Shown one piece after another: positions 10,984 through 22,100 of a stretch of 64,000 nt of DNA (position 1 is its first letter; every line of letters starts with the position of its first letter). Both the position numbers and the translations under genes were made by a program. Under the pieces are notes generated by a model. The model was not told the DNA's origin and made no database searches. It saw only the letters and a list, made by a program, of their open reading frames with translations. The DNA comes from Astropecten irregularis (taxonomy: Eukaryota; Echinodermata; Asteroidea; Paxillosida; Astropectinidae). The stretch spans positions 15,574,528 through 15,638,527 of the forward strand of contig OZ020253.1 in the NCBI GenBank assembly GCA_963971285.1, read 5' to 3'.

Positions 10984-11486
10984 ATAGGTAATGTATTTTG
11001 TTGGCAAAACACAGCGCGGATGAATTATCTCTTATTATGCCAGCCTCATTTCCTGTGTTGCATTAATAGTGCGCCTCGCCACAATTACCAATTAATTTGA
11101 CCACAAGTCATTATTTTTCCTGATCCTGATGGCAAAAATAGCTCAAGGGACATTCATTAAATGATTATGAAATACAGGTCTGAACCACCTGATCTTTCTG
11201 ACGTCATACTGATACGCCAATGGCCAACACTAAATCCCAGAAGACATGTTTGTGACAAACATTTCAGAGTCTTCGCAATTAGTATTTTTGGAAAGAGTGC
11301 ATGATAATAATAATATTACCTATATCTAAAATTACTCCATTGTGTTTTGCCGGAAGGCTGCAGGCCTGCGGCCGAACTTTTGTCAGTCCAGAAAATCATG
11401 GTCGGGGAAGGACTTGGGAAAAGTGAAAAATTAATCAGGAGAAATGGCTCAGACACTGAACAAGCACAAAAGTCTGACTTGGGTAA

Positions 11487-11540
11487 ACCCATAGAGCTAT
11501 AATAAATTAAGTAATTTTAATATAACTCTATGGGTAAACC
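11487..11540. repeat. Small inverted repeat
   Basis: ACCCATAGAG...CTCTATGGGT arms around an AT-rich loop. No function is evident. Confidence 0.5.
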
Positions 11541-11896
11541 CGATCTACACAGGCACTGCCGATGGGTGACGCCCACTATGCACGCATAGAGATCGTGCAA
11601 TGGTTGACGTACACGTGACGTGCACGTGACATCACGAAATAATTAGCATAATGTGAGAGGAGATAATTGAAGGCAATTAACTTGTCATCGAACTCATCAT
11701 AGGCCTCATTGTAGACAATTATTAACTACTGTAATTGCACTCTGTGGAAAAATAAGTAACAATTCCCCGTAGCGCCTATAAATAAATTAATACACTTTGC
11801 AAAACATCCCAATTTCCTACAAGTTTTCTATTAACGTAGTTCCCCTGCGTAACAATTAGCAAAACAATTTGGAAGTTGCAACTGTTGTCAAACATT
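11541..11896. other. No gene recognised
   Basis: Non-coding; CACGTGACGTGCACGTGA string near 11610-11630, no recognised exon. Confidence 0.4.
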
Positions 11897-12572
11897 GGCA
11901 GTCATCTGTGAAATTTCCAATCCCATACGATGTCCACTTTTTGAGAAAACAGTGAAAAAACGGCCACGGTATTTTTGTAAGTCCTTTCTCTTTCATTTTT
12001 GATCTTTAAAAGATCAAACATAATTTTGGTCACTGGTTTTACTTTTTTTTCTGGATAAATACAACATTTCAGACATAAATATTTAACGGTATATTTCTAC
12101 CATCACCATCTTTATATCATTAGTAAGGTAACCATTATGATCCGGGGACAGTGATCCGTGTCCCGGGGGAGGGGTATAATTTTGAAAAAAGAAATTGAAT
12201 CCAGATGGTGCCTACATGCAAAATGGTGGCATCTATAGACAATGGACATCTTGTCCAGTTGACATGAGTGGGTTTCATACTATGTCTTAGGCGGTTGTCT
12301 TCGCATTATTACTTCTCTGAAGAATGGATCATCTTCAGTACAAGGTGACCATACACTTCGTTCATTATTTTTTTATTTAAGACAATTTGAATTTTCGGGG
12401 GCATTTCGTCGAATCGGGGACATCTTCGGGGACAATTTTTCATCGGGGACGGCACTGTCAAATCGGGGACTGTCCCCGGAAATCGGGGACGTCTGGTCAA
12501 CGTCATTTTAAGGTAAATCAGTGAAGATTTCTGTTTCGGTATAGGCTTATGCTACCAAAGTATATAGTCCTT
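11897..12572. repeat. MITE family A copy split by a nested insertion
   Basis: Left part 11897-12122 (to CACCATCTTTATATCAT) and right part 12508-12572 (GGTAAATCAGTGAAGATTTC ... CTACCAAAGTATATAG) are the two halves of one reverse-oriented copy. The intervening ~385 bp is unrelated. Confidence 0.7.
12123..12507. mobile_element. Insertion nested in MITE A, rich in CGGGGACA repeats
   Basis: Breaks the family A consensus inside the 'CTTTATACCC...TAGGTAAATC' segment. Left margin carries TGATCCGGGGACAG and the right margin repeated ATCGGGGAC units with GTCCCCGG, so the ends are partly complementary. No coding sequence. Probably a small DNA element. Confidence 0.5.
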
Positions 12573-12719
12573 GGGAATTTTGTTGAAGCAGATTCGAATC
12601 ACCCTATACGGTCAATTTCACTTTTCAATGACAATGTGAAAAGATGAAATTCGGAACTGAAGTAATTGAACACATATTTTACATCCAATGATCGATCGGC
12701 GACAAACTGATGACGTCAT

Positions 12720-13000
12720 TAGTAATACCTGGTTCCTGCGGCACCGACGTGGGCCTTTCTCAAAGCTCGGCTCCGGCTCAGGCTCCCGCTCAGGCTCCAT
12801 TTCGTGAATCCATTTTACTGAGAATTATGGGTATCAAAATAGAAACGTTTGGCTGCGGTTCGGAAGTAGATTCTCTAGTTTGAAAAAGAAACTCAGAACT
12901 TCAGCTTCAATGAAAAACCACAACCTATGTTTTCAGCATATTACAGAGATGAAGCCACCGAGCCTGAGCCGGGCCGAGCTTTGAAAAAGACCCCGTGTCT
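12720..13000. repeat. Repeat G fragment (CTCAGGCTC-rich)
   Basis: Contains CGGCTCCGGCTCAGGCTCC, then TTCAGCTTCAATGAAAAACC and ACAACCTATGTTTTC, then a complementary GAGCCTGAGCCGGGC margin at the gap. Relatives at 21715-21800, 52110-52345 and 57915-58030. Confidence 0.6.
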
Positions 13001-13200
13001 NNNNNNNNNNNNNNNNNNNNNNNNNNNNNNNNNNNNNNNNNNNNNNNNNNNNNNNNNNNNNNNNNNNNNNNNNNNNNNNNNNNNNNNNNNNNNNNNNNNN
13101 NNNNNNNNNNNNNNNNNNNNNNNNNNNNNNNNNNNNNNNNNNNNNNNNNNNNNNNNNNNNNNNNNNNNNNNNNNNNNNNNNNNNNNNNNNNNNNNNNNNN
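13001..13200. other. Assembly gap (200 Ns)
   Basis: Exactly 200 N. It lies between the receptor and HEATR1, so it could hide the missing first HEATR1 exon or part of a repeat. Confidence 0.99.
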
Positions 13201-13209
13201 TGTGACAAA

Positions 13210-13339
13210 GGGCCTGTTTGTTTCGGACGAATCCTCGGATCCGGATCCCATTTTTCGGATCCACCTCCTATGCAGGGTACGCTAAATTGGGATCCGGATC
13301 CGAAGGATTCATGATCCTTTGCGTAAAACAAACAGGCCC
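13210..13339. repeat. Hairpin element, GGCCTGTTTGTTT ends
   Basis: About 130 bp. Starts GGGCCTGTTTGTTT and ends AAACAAACAGGCCC, with inner arms CGGATCCGGATCCCA / TGGGATCCGGATCCG. Confidence 0.75.
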
Positions 13340-13481
13340 CAAGTTTAATTGAGGTTCACCTGATTCAAAGGCATCCTCCGATTGGTCAATGCGCACAGTT
13401 TGATTGACAGGCCGGAAGGGTCCATGATAATTTCGTATGTAAACCACAACATCACATTCAAAGTGCCCCAGTATTGCAGTT

Positions 13482-14821
13482 GGGTCATTCCGTGTCAAAT
13501 CAACCAATGGGGCTGCGGGTCACCTCTCCGATTTGGCTGAAATTCATTTCTAACAATCATCTGTATATATAATGAACATATGCAAAATTAAAAATTTCAA
13601 CTCCAAGTCGTTTCGGAATTAGGGCCTGTCAAAGTGGGCGTGGTATCGCCCTTTAAAAGCGCGCGATTTGCATCATTGAAGAAATTGTGTTCTGAAATGT
13701 TCTTAAGAACACCTTTGAAATAAGATACAAAGCTGAAAACTGGTACCCAGGGTAACTTGCACCCAAGGAACTCAAATCTGGCCTTAAAACAATTGTATCT
13801 AATCTCCCTTTGTCTCTACAGACAGCTCAGAATGCAAATTTATGCTGCGGAACTAATTAATTTCCATTTTCAGGCCCCCTAATACTCAGATTGATGATCA
13901 GAAAAGCTTCATATTACATATGTGTATTATAGAGGTACATATGATCACCCCCAAGCAAGCATATTGCCCTTACACATTCAAACAAAAATTTGCAATGCTC
14001 CAAAGTTGGTTCCAGACAGAAAATATCGAAAAAACGCTGAAATTGATGGTGACCTTTGACCTAGGCAACACTTACCCACCAACTTGAAACTTGCACTATT
14101 TATTTATACATGTCTGATCTACCCCTGGACCAAATTTGGTCTTGGAGACTCTTCTCCTTCATGGTGAGACAGCATTTCAAAATTGGGGTATTTTGCCCAT
14201 TTTCGCAAATTTTCGGGTAAGTGTTGCCTAGGTCAAAGGTCACCATCAATTTCAGCGTTTTTTTCGATATTTTCTGTCTGGAACCAACTTTGGAGCATTG
14301 CAAATTTTTGTTTGAATGTGTAAGGGCAATATGCTTGCTTGGGGGTGACCATATGTACCTCTATAATACACAAATGTAATATGAAGCTTTTCTGATCATC
14401 AATCCGAGTATAAGGGGGGCCTGAAAATGGAAATTAATTAGTTCCGCAAAATAAATTTGCATTTTGAGCTGTCTGTAGAGACAAAGGGGGATTAGATACA
14501 ATTGTTTTAAGGCCAGATTTGAGTTCCTTGGGTGCAAGTTACCCTGGGTACCAGTTTACAGCTTTGTATCTTATTTCAAAGGTGCTCTTAAGAACATTTC
14601 AAAACGCAAATTCTTCAATGATGCGAATCGCACGCTTTTAAAGGGCGATACCACGCCCACTTTGACAGGCCCTAATTCCGAAACGACTTGGAGTTGAAAT
14701 TTTTTATTTTGCATATGTTCATTATATATATAGATGATTGTTAGAAATGAATTTCAGCCAAATCGGAGAGGTGACCCGTAACAATTTTCAGGATATTGGT
14801 TGATTTGACACGGAATGACCC
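13482..14821. mobile_element. Foldback element with ~600-bp inverted arms
   Basis: The left arm (13482-14076) begins GGGTCATTCCGTGTCAAATC. The right arm (14215-14821) is its reverse complement, ending GATTTGACACGGAATGACCC. They are separated by a ~138-bp loop. Arms are very similar, differing by scattered substitutions and one ~12-nt replacement near the tip. The interior has no transposase or coding frame. A TSD is not evident. An RNA crossing it would form a ~600-bp duplex. Confidence 0.88.
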
Positions 14822-14997
14822 TCGTGTTATTTTATGCCATTGAAAATAGAAATACACTGCACAAAATGTTGTAAAGATTGGAATTTCCTCGTTTTTTGTT
14901 AAATCTGAGTTGCATGCCTGCAAGATGAGTAGTAGGATGTAAAGCAATGATGATTGATCCCCATGCCTTACAATCTTTCTTCCTCGTGTGCTCTTAG

Positions 14998-16173
14998 GCA
15001 TCACCGGGCTTCAGGAACTGGAGAACATCGACCCCACATTCCAGGAGTTTGAGAACACCCTGTTTGACGAGGCCTCCAAAGCCCTGGAGCGCTCCATCCA
15101 GACTAAAGAGGTCCACGCCCGCCTGAACCGCAAGATTGGCCGGTTCCTGCATCGGCTGTCTCCTTACTTCCTTCTCAAGCCTGCCCAGAAGGCCATGGAG
15201 TGGCTTATCCATAGGTAGGAGGACTGTCAGACTCTTGTTGGGTACCAGTTATCAATCACCGGCCCCTCATAAAACACTGCACACTTCCCAAACATCAGAC
15301 CTAGCTGGGTACCAGTCATTGATCTCTGGCTCTTAATATGTTCGAAATATGCAAATACTGCAAATCTTGTGCATTTGGTTCCTGAAATGCTAACATTTTG
15401 CAGTTGGCAGCCTGCAAGCAAGTGACACCATTTGAGAGAAATCTTATCAGTAGCCTCTCGTTTCATGTGAGAAAACATGCCAGCACCAAACATTTACCTA
15501 AGTCTCAGGCAAGTCAAATCTCGCTTTGCTTGGTTGAGTCAGGAAATTCAGACTTCTTTTGACTTATTGTGGTCTTTATTTTGTGGTTTTGGTTCCCTCC
15601 TTCAGGTTCCTGATACATCAGTACAATGTCGACGAGCTCCTGGCCTGTGTCATCCCGTACCATGACACTAAGATCTTTGTGCGCGTGATTCAGCTCTTGG
15701 ATCTTCAGAAGGAGACCAATAAGTGGCACTGGCTTCAACCCATCCAGGTCAGAGATCATCAAATGATTCCTCCTGTCCCTCCTGTTGTTCGTATTTTCGC
15801 ACTTCTATTTTGTTCGCACTTCTCGTAAGGTCTCAACGTTTCACCTAGCCGGCTCTAGTCCTCATCAGGAGACGTCCTCTCGTAAGGTCTCAACATTTCA
15901 ACTAGGCGGCTCTAGTCCTCATCAGGAGACAACCTCTCGTAAGGTCTCAACATTTTGACTAGCCGGCTCTTGTCCTCATCAGGAGACAACCTCTTATAAG
16001 GTCTCACCTTTTCGACTAGCCTGCTCTAGCCTTTAATTTTGAATATTGTACTTTTTTAATTTGTCCAACAGACGCCTGGTGTGCCGTTGTCCCGAACAGC
16101 CCTGACCAACCATTGCTACAAGGACCCTGGCTTCCTGCAGTTTGTGTGTGAGCTGGTCCCATCAGCCATCAAG
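14998..16173 (+). CDS. HEATR1: HEATR1 exons 1-3 (as seen): N-terminal conserved block
   Basis: The first visible exon follows CTCTTAG and enters in the last two bases of a codon, so a coding exon precedes it. It contains the family hallmark LSPYFLLKPAQKAMEWLIHR, close to the human protein. Exon 2 encodes a CVIPYHDTKIFVRVIQLL segment and exon 3 a TNHCYKDPGF segment, all collinear with human residues ~50-180. Confidence 0.95.
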
Positions 16174-19100
16174 GTATACAAGCAAATCTCCTTCCAGAAA
16201 ATTTGAATCAAATCACTGTCCAGTGTGTACATGTAAGCAAAGTAAATGGTTCTCAGGCAGGATTTGAACCTTCAGGTTCAGGTTCAGGTTCAGGTTCAGG
16301 TTTATTTCATACTATTATAATATTATTACATTGAGTACATTTTACAAGGTAAGCTAATAGTATGAGGAGGTCAGACAAGAAGCCGTAGCTTGTACAAAGG
16401 TCTGCCCCCTTTTCATTGAATAATAATAGTTATAATAATTAAAATTAATTAAGGGAATTTTAAGATATAACAAAATACAACGTTGTAAGGCTAGAATCAT
16501 ATAACTTGTTTGTTTAACTTAACTTACAAAAGTATAGCAATTTAATAATGTTAAGTATTACAGTATAGACAAAGTCAAATAACGGCATCATGCAATCATA
16601 TTCCTTTACATTATAATGCTTAATAGGATAAAAGTTATTCCTTTTTACCATTAATAATTATACGCAGAGAGAAGTTGCTCTTTATAACATCCTTTGCATG
16701 CCCTGATTGATGTCATTGGTAAGCAGGGCTCGACCTTAGCGGTCGCCCGGGTGCCAAATGCGACTCAAAAAAGCGGCGGGCGAGTCAAAACCCTTCTCTC
16801 GGTAGTCCGGCGGGCGACTCAAATTTTGTTGAAATAAAGTGTAGAAAACAAAATATTCCTATGCCCGGCCGCTTATTTTTTAAACATTGACTAAAAAAAT
16901 ACGCCGCCGAAAAGAAAACTTACGCTGCCCGGCCGCGATATACATGTTCCGTACAGTCCGAAAAATCGAACCCCGCACGGCAGATCTTCGGAACCGACCG
17001 AGCCTGTACAGTGCACACACACAGTACGTACGGTGTGTATGTAGTCTTTGCCCACACGTGGTTGAGACTGGTGCACGTTGTTTTGATATCGTAGCTTTTA
17101 CGTGTGGCCGTGTGGGTCGGATACCAGTCGTAGAATATTCGAGATTATGACCATGCTGACTGCACGATGCATCGTGTTTACGTCTTCTCTATGCATTCGT
17201 CGCACTAGGAATTTTTCTCACGACGTTTGTTTTTAGATCAAGCACATGTACGTGAAAAGTGTGTTTCTTCTTGGACAAAATTACCGACTGAAATTCAAGT
17301 AAGATGTAGCTGATCACGAAAATGCGCTTTACGGTACGGTCAGAATATTTGTAATTGTACGGGGATCTCGCAACGATACAAATAACAATCGTGACAATGC
17401 ATACATCGTGTTTCATGTCGGTGTTCATGACATTGTCGGAAAAAAAGATCGCGCTAAGATTTGCTAGAAATAGCGCAAAATAAAATTAGGCACCCTTAAA
17501 AATAGCTGAAATCAGCTAAAAGTCGGGGTGTTCTGGAAGGGTCTGGTCAATTCAGTTGTAACTTTTAAGCACGCCACACCTGGCGTGGCGCCCCGGTACG
17601 GTACTCATCAACAGCCATTACGCAGCATACTTCCGGGTTCTTGATTTCTTATAATATTAAATTGCAGGTATTATACCCGGCAATGTTATACTCGTTTTAC
17701 AAGTAATCTTCTAATATTTCCAATAGACTGATTTGTATTAATTAAACCAAAATAAACATATAATTAATTGTTTTAAATAATTTTTTTTCAAGTGCAAGAA
17801 AACATTTGCTAGCGCAAAACTGAAGCTGATGTGCACTTTTGTTTATATATAAGTGTTGACTTCCAACTTTAGTTGTGATTGTGTAATATATTTGCAATTA
17901 GCGTACATTTTTATCAATTTAAACAAATACTGACATTTGGTTGAATGATTCAACTAGATATGAACTCTAAAGTATAACGTACTTACCAGTAACACTTGTT
18001 TGCCGAAATTGCAAATAACAATGTCTTTTTATCAATTTTAAGTTTGATTAAAAAAATAGCATAAAACATATGCGGGCGAGTTAAAAAACTGGCGGACTAC
18101 CCAAAACTCTGGCTGGGTAGTCCGGCTGGCGACTGAAAAAAAAAGTTAAGGGAGAGCCCTGGGTAAGGTAGACCTAATAGTGTTCCACAGAAGGGGTCCC
18201 TGGTGTCTTACAGTGGATAGGTGTATAGATGTTCTAACTTTTGTCCGATGGAGTTTCTTTGATGATCTGGTGTCGTAGTTATGAATATTCGTGTTTCTTA
18301 TAAAGAGGGATTTAATATTTAAGGGCAAAGCATTTTTTTCAAATTGATACATAAGAGCACACAAATGATATTTATACAGATCAAATATAGACAAGGTACG
18401 GAATTTAGTAAATAGTGGCGCAGAGTGTTCTCGAGAGCTGGATCCGTTTATCACTCTTAGAGATTTCTTTTGGACAATGAACAATTTATCAAGAAGGGTT
18501 TTGTGGGTGTTTCCCCAAGCAAGTATACCATATTGTAGATAGGGTAATGATAAAGTATTATAAATGGAAAGTAGGATACGAGATGGCACATAATATTTAA
18601 GTTTTCTAAGAATGCCAAGGTTCCGAGCTGCAAGTGTAAGAACTTTCTGACAGTGATTTTTCCACGTTAGCTTGTCATCAATAATAACACCTAGGAAAGT
18701 ACAGGACTCAACCCTTTTAATATCATTATTGTTAAATTCAATCTTAATATTTTTATCAACACTTCCATTGGTAAAAACCATTGCATTGGTTTTTTTCAAA
18801 TTTAACGATAATTTATTACAGACAAACCATTCAAACACATGGGTAAGCTCAGCATTCAAAACGTTAACAGCATCATTCAAGTTGTTTTTACTAAAGAAAA
18901 TGTTTGTGTCATCTGCAAAAACTACAAAAGTCAGAAGTTTGGAAGAATTACAAATATAATTAATATATTTCTGACTTCCAGATGGATGGGCCTTGAAATA
19001 TTGTGACATATGATGTGTATACTCACAACAGGATCTCAGTCGTGGAGATGGAGGAGAATTTTGCTAATATTTAGGTCGGTTTTCCCGGAGCACACGTTTA

Positions 19101-22100
19101 GGTACGTCAGTTCATGACGAAGCGCCCTCTATTCACCTTCCACCCTTCTTGTGCAGAGGTCTTGACAGCCTAACCTCTGAGCTAGCTAGGGTCAGTAGGT
19201 GAATTTAAACTTGTATATTGAAGGATTTGTTTTGGGTAACTTTCCCAAACAAAATTATTTTCAACGATTCAGTTTTCCTTGGTGGTTTATGGCATATTGT
19301 GTATAAATCAAATGCCGCATCCTATTTGAGTAATCCCCCCATATACCATTTCTCAGGTTGCAGCATGACTTATGTCGCTTGTATCTTTTTAGATGATCCT
19401 TGGGATATAGTGGTATTTGTGAGTAGTTTCAAGGTTACTGATCAGTGCTCAAACAAATGTAATCGATGTAATGTAATGTTTAGGATGCTGTGAACATAGA
19501 CCTGGATAGCTCAGTCGGTAGAGCACTGACAAGTGCCAGTTCCAGAGGTAGCAGGTTTGAATCCCGCCTCATTCAGTTTTGAGATGTTCTCCTTGGAATG
19601 ACTTCAGTTAATCCAGTCAGTTTTCCTCGTAGTTTAATTGCTGAAATCCTCCTTTCTGAATGCTGATCTCTCTACTACTGACAGGCCCATAAGGGAGCAT
19701 CAGCCCCATCAGGTGTCGGAGATGAGGATGATGGAGGGATGTCTGGATTGGGCGGAATGCCGTCTCGATCCGCCGAAGCTCTCCTGCGTGTGGTGACTTG
19801 TTTCTACTGCTCTGCAGTCGTAGGTGCCATCGAGATTGCCAAGCCTGTGACCGAGAAGCTTCTGTCCGGGATTCTGCCCTACCTTTTGAAGGGTCTTAAG
19901 TCCAGGTGAGTGTGTCGCATATACCTCGAAAGACAATTTTTGTCTTCTGCATCAAACTGGGGAAACTGCATCCCCAGAATCTTGAAAGCCGTAGACAAAA
20001 GATTTTACAAATGTTTTCATTTTTAATTGGAAAGTAAATTTCACTTCTCTGAAAATGGAAACATTTGCCAAGTGGCAAAACAATAATATTTTCAGTAACC
20101 TTGATTTGTTTTTATGGGTAGGTTTTCTGACTACCAAGCTTCTAGCTATATGATAACGTGTCAGCTGGCCATCAAGGTGAAGATGAAGTCGGACTTGGTG
20201 GATCCTCTCATCACAAGCATCTGCAAGGTATTTCTCTTTCCTTATCAAACACTTGTCCTCTTGGGAGGATGGGATAGCCTCCCGGGGGGAGGGCATGACC
20301 TCTTAGAGAAGATGGCCTCCTAGAGGAGATGGGTTGACCTCCCGGGGGAGGGGATGGCCTTCTAGAGGGGATGGCTTCCTCGGAGGATGGGATGACCTCC
20401 TGGGAGGAGGGGATGGCCTCCCAAAGCAGATGGCCTTCCAAAGGGGTTGGCCTTTCAAAGGGGATGGCCTCCCAGAGGAGATGGCCTCCTAGAGGGGATG
20501 TCCTCCTCGGAGGATAGCAGTAAAGGGGCAATTATTTCACCCTTAGGGTGATGAGAAACCAGACCCTTGCCCTAAACCAATAATGATCCTCTCTTCACAG
20601 TGTAAACAGGAATGGAAGGAGGAACTAGTCCACAGCAGGGTAGCAATGAATGCCTCTGCCTATTAGTGAGTAGGTACCTTTGCCACAAAGCCATAGAAAC
20701 AAGACCATGATGTAGTCAACAAACGAGGCAAAATGGCCAGTATTGAAAAATATAAAAATCTCTGTTTTCTACCATTCCAGCATTTAACGTCTTCCTTGTC
20801 CTTTGAGGGTATGTCTTGCATCGCAATCCTGTGTCACACACAGCCTGTCCAGGAACTTCCAGAAAGGTACTGTTAACTTTCATCACAGAATTCAGTGCAA
20901 AGACAATTGACTAAAACTGGATTCGAACCAGAAAACCTCTGGAATACCGTACCGGTGCACTACCAACTGAGCAATCCAGCCCTATTCGTGCGATAACCCA
21001 AATTTTATATTAACCTTTGCTTGGTTGCCAGTGAGAAGTCTGTTTTATGTTTTTAGTGATTCTGATTATTGCCTGTTATTTTTCAAACATTCTTCTTAGA
21101 TTTTATTTTAATCATCAAAAAACAACAAAGGAAGCTGACCGGATTGATTTTAAGTCATTGAAATGTGAACAAAGAAAAATACCGGAATACCGTACCAGTG
21201 CTCTATCATCTGAGCTATCCAGCGCTATGTTGGCGGTGTCCCAAATAGTCAGTTATCTTTGTATGATTTGATTGTATTAGCTTCTAAGACACGCATTTGG
21301 TCCGGGATAATGTTTGTGAGATTCAATGAGAGTGTTGAGCAGGTTAAAGTACAAGTAGAACAATGCAATCAGATTTTTTGTCCTTCTTCGTTTTCTCATT
21401 GCCATCAGTGCCTTCCAGAGACTCTGTACCGTCAGTGGTACCATTGGAGCCCTCGAGGCGCTGGCATCGACGCCAAACGGCACCGCCTTCCTCAGGCTCT
21501 TCCTAACCAGGCTCATGGAGGCTGCCTTGCACAGCGCGGTGGATGACCAGGGCGGGGATGACCAGGGAACGGACCTGGGGGAGGTCTACTGGTCCTTACT
21601 GGAGAGCATTGTGCAGCGGGTGGACCTTGATGCGGCATTGACCAAGGAAATAACAAAGTAAGGTTGATTGTTTTGTTCGTTTTGGGGTTTTTTTTGGTCA
21701 AATTTCATTGGCCCAGCGGTCATAGGGGATTCACGAAACGGCAGCTCAGGCTCGGGCTTGGCCTTGGCCTCGGCCTCGGCCTCCGGCTCTTCTCCGCTTC
21801 TTCTCATCATCTTTACATAAAAGGTTTCATCAGGCTTTTGAGCTACAGTGCCTAGGGATCTTTTGAGGAATCCTTGGTTTCATTAGTAAAAAAGACCTTA
21901 AATGCGAGGCCTGAGCTATCATGAAGATGTTACAATGATTTTCTGACTCGTCAGTCTTTGTGTTATGATTATTCCAGGCTGTTTATGAACCAGTACTTGG
22001 AGGTCAGGAAGGACATAGGGAAGAAGGCTAAATTGGTGTCCAGTTTGAAGGAGATTACCGCACCCGTTGTTGCAGCTCTGGATCGAAAGTAAGTTTTACA

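Noticed and set aside
17050-17430. Short open frames inside the hAT-like element as a transposase
   Set aside because: No hAT dimerisation or catalytic motif; too short.
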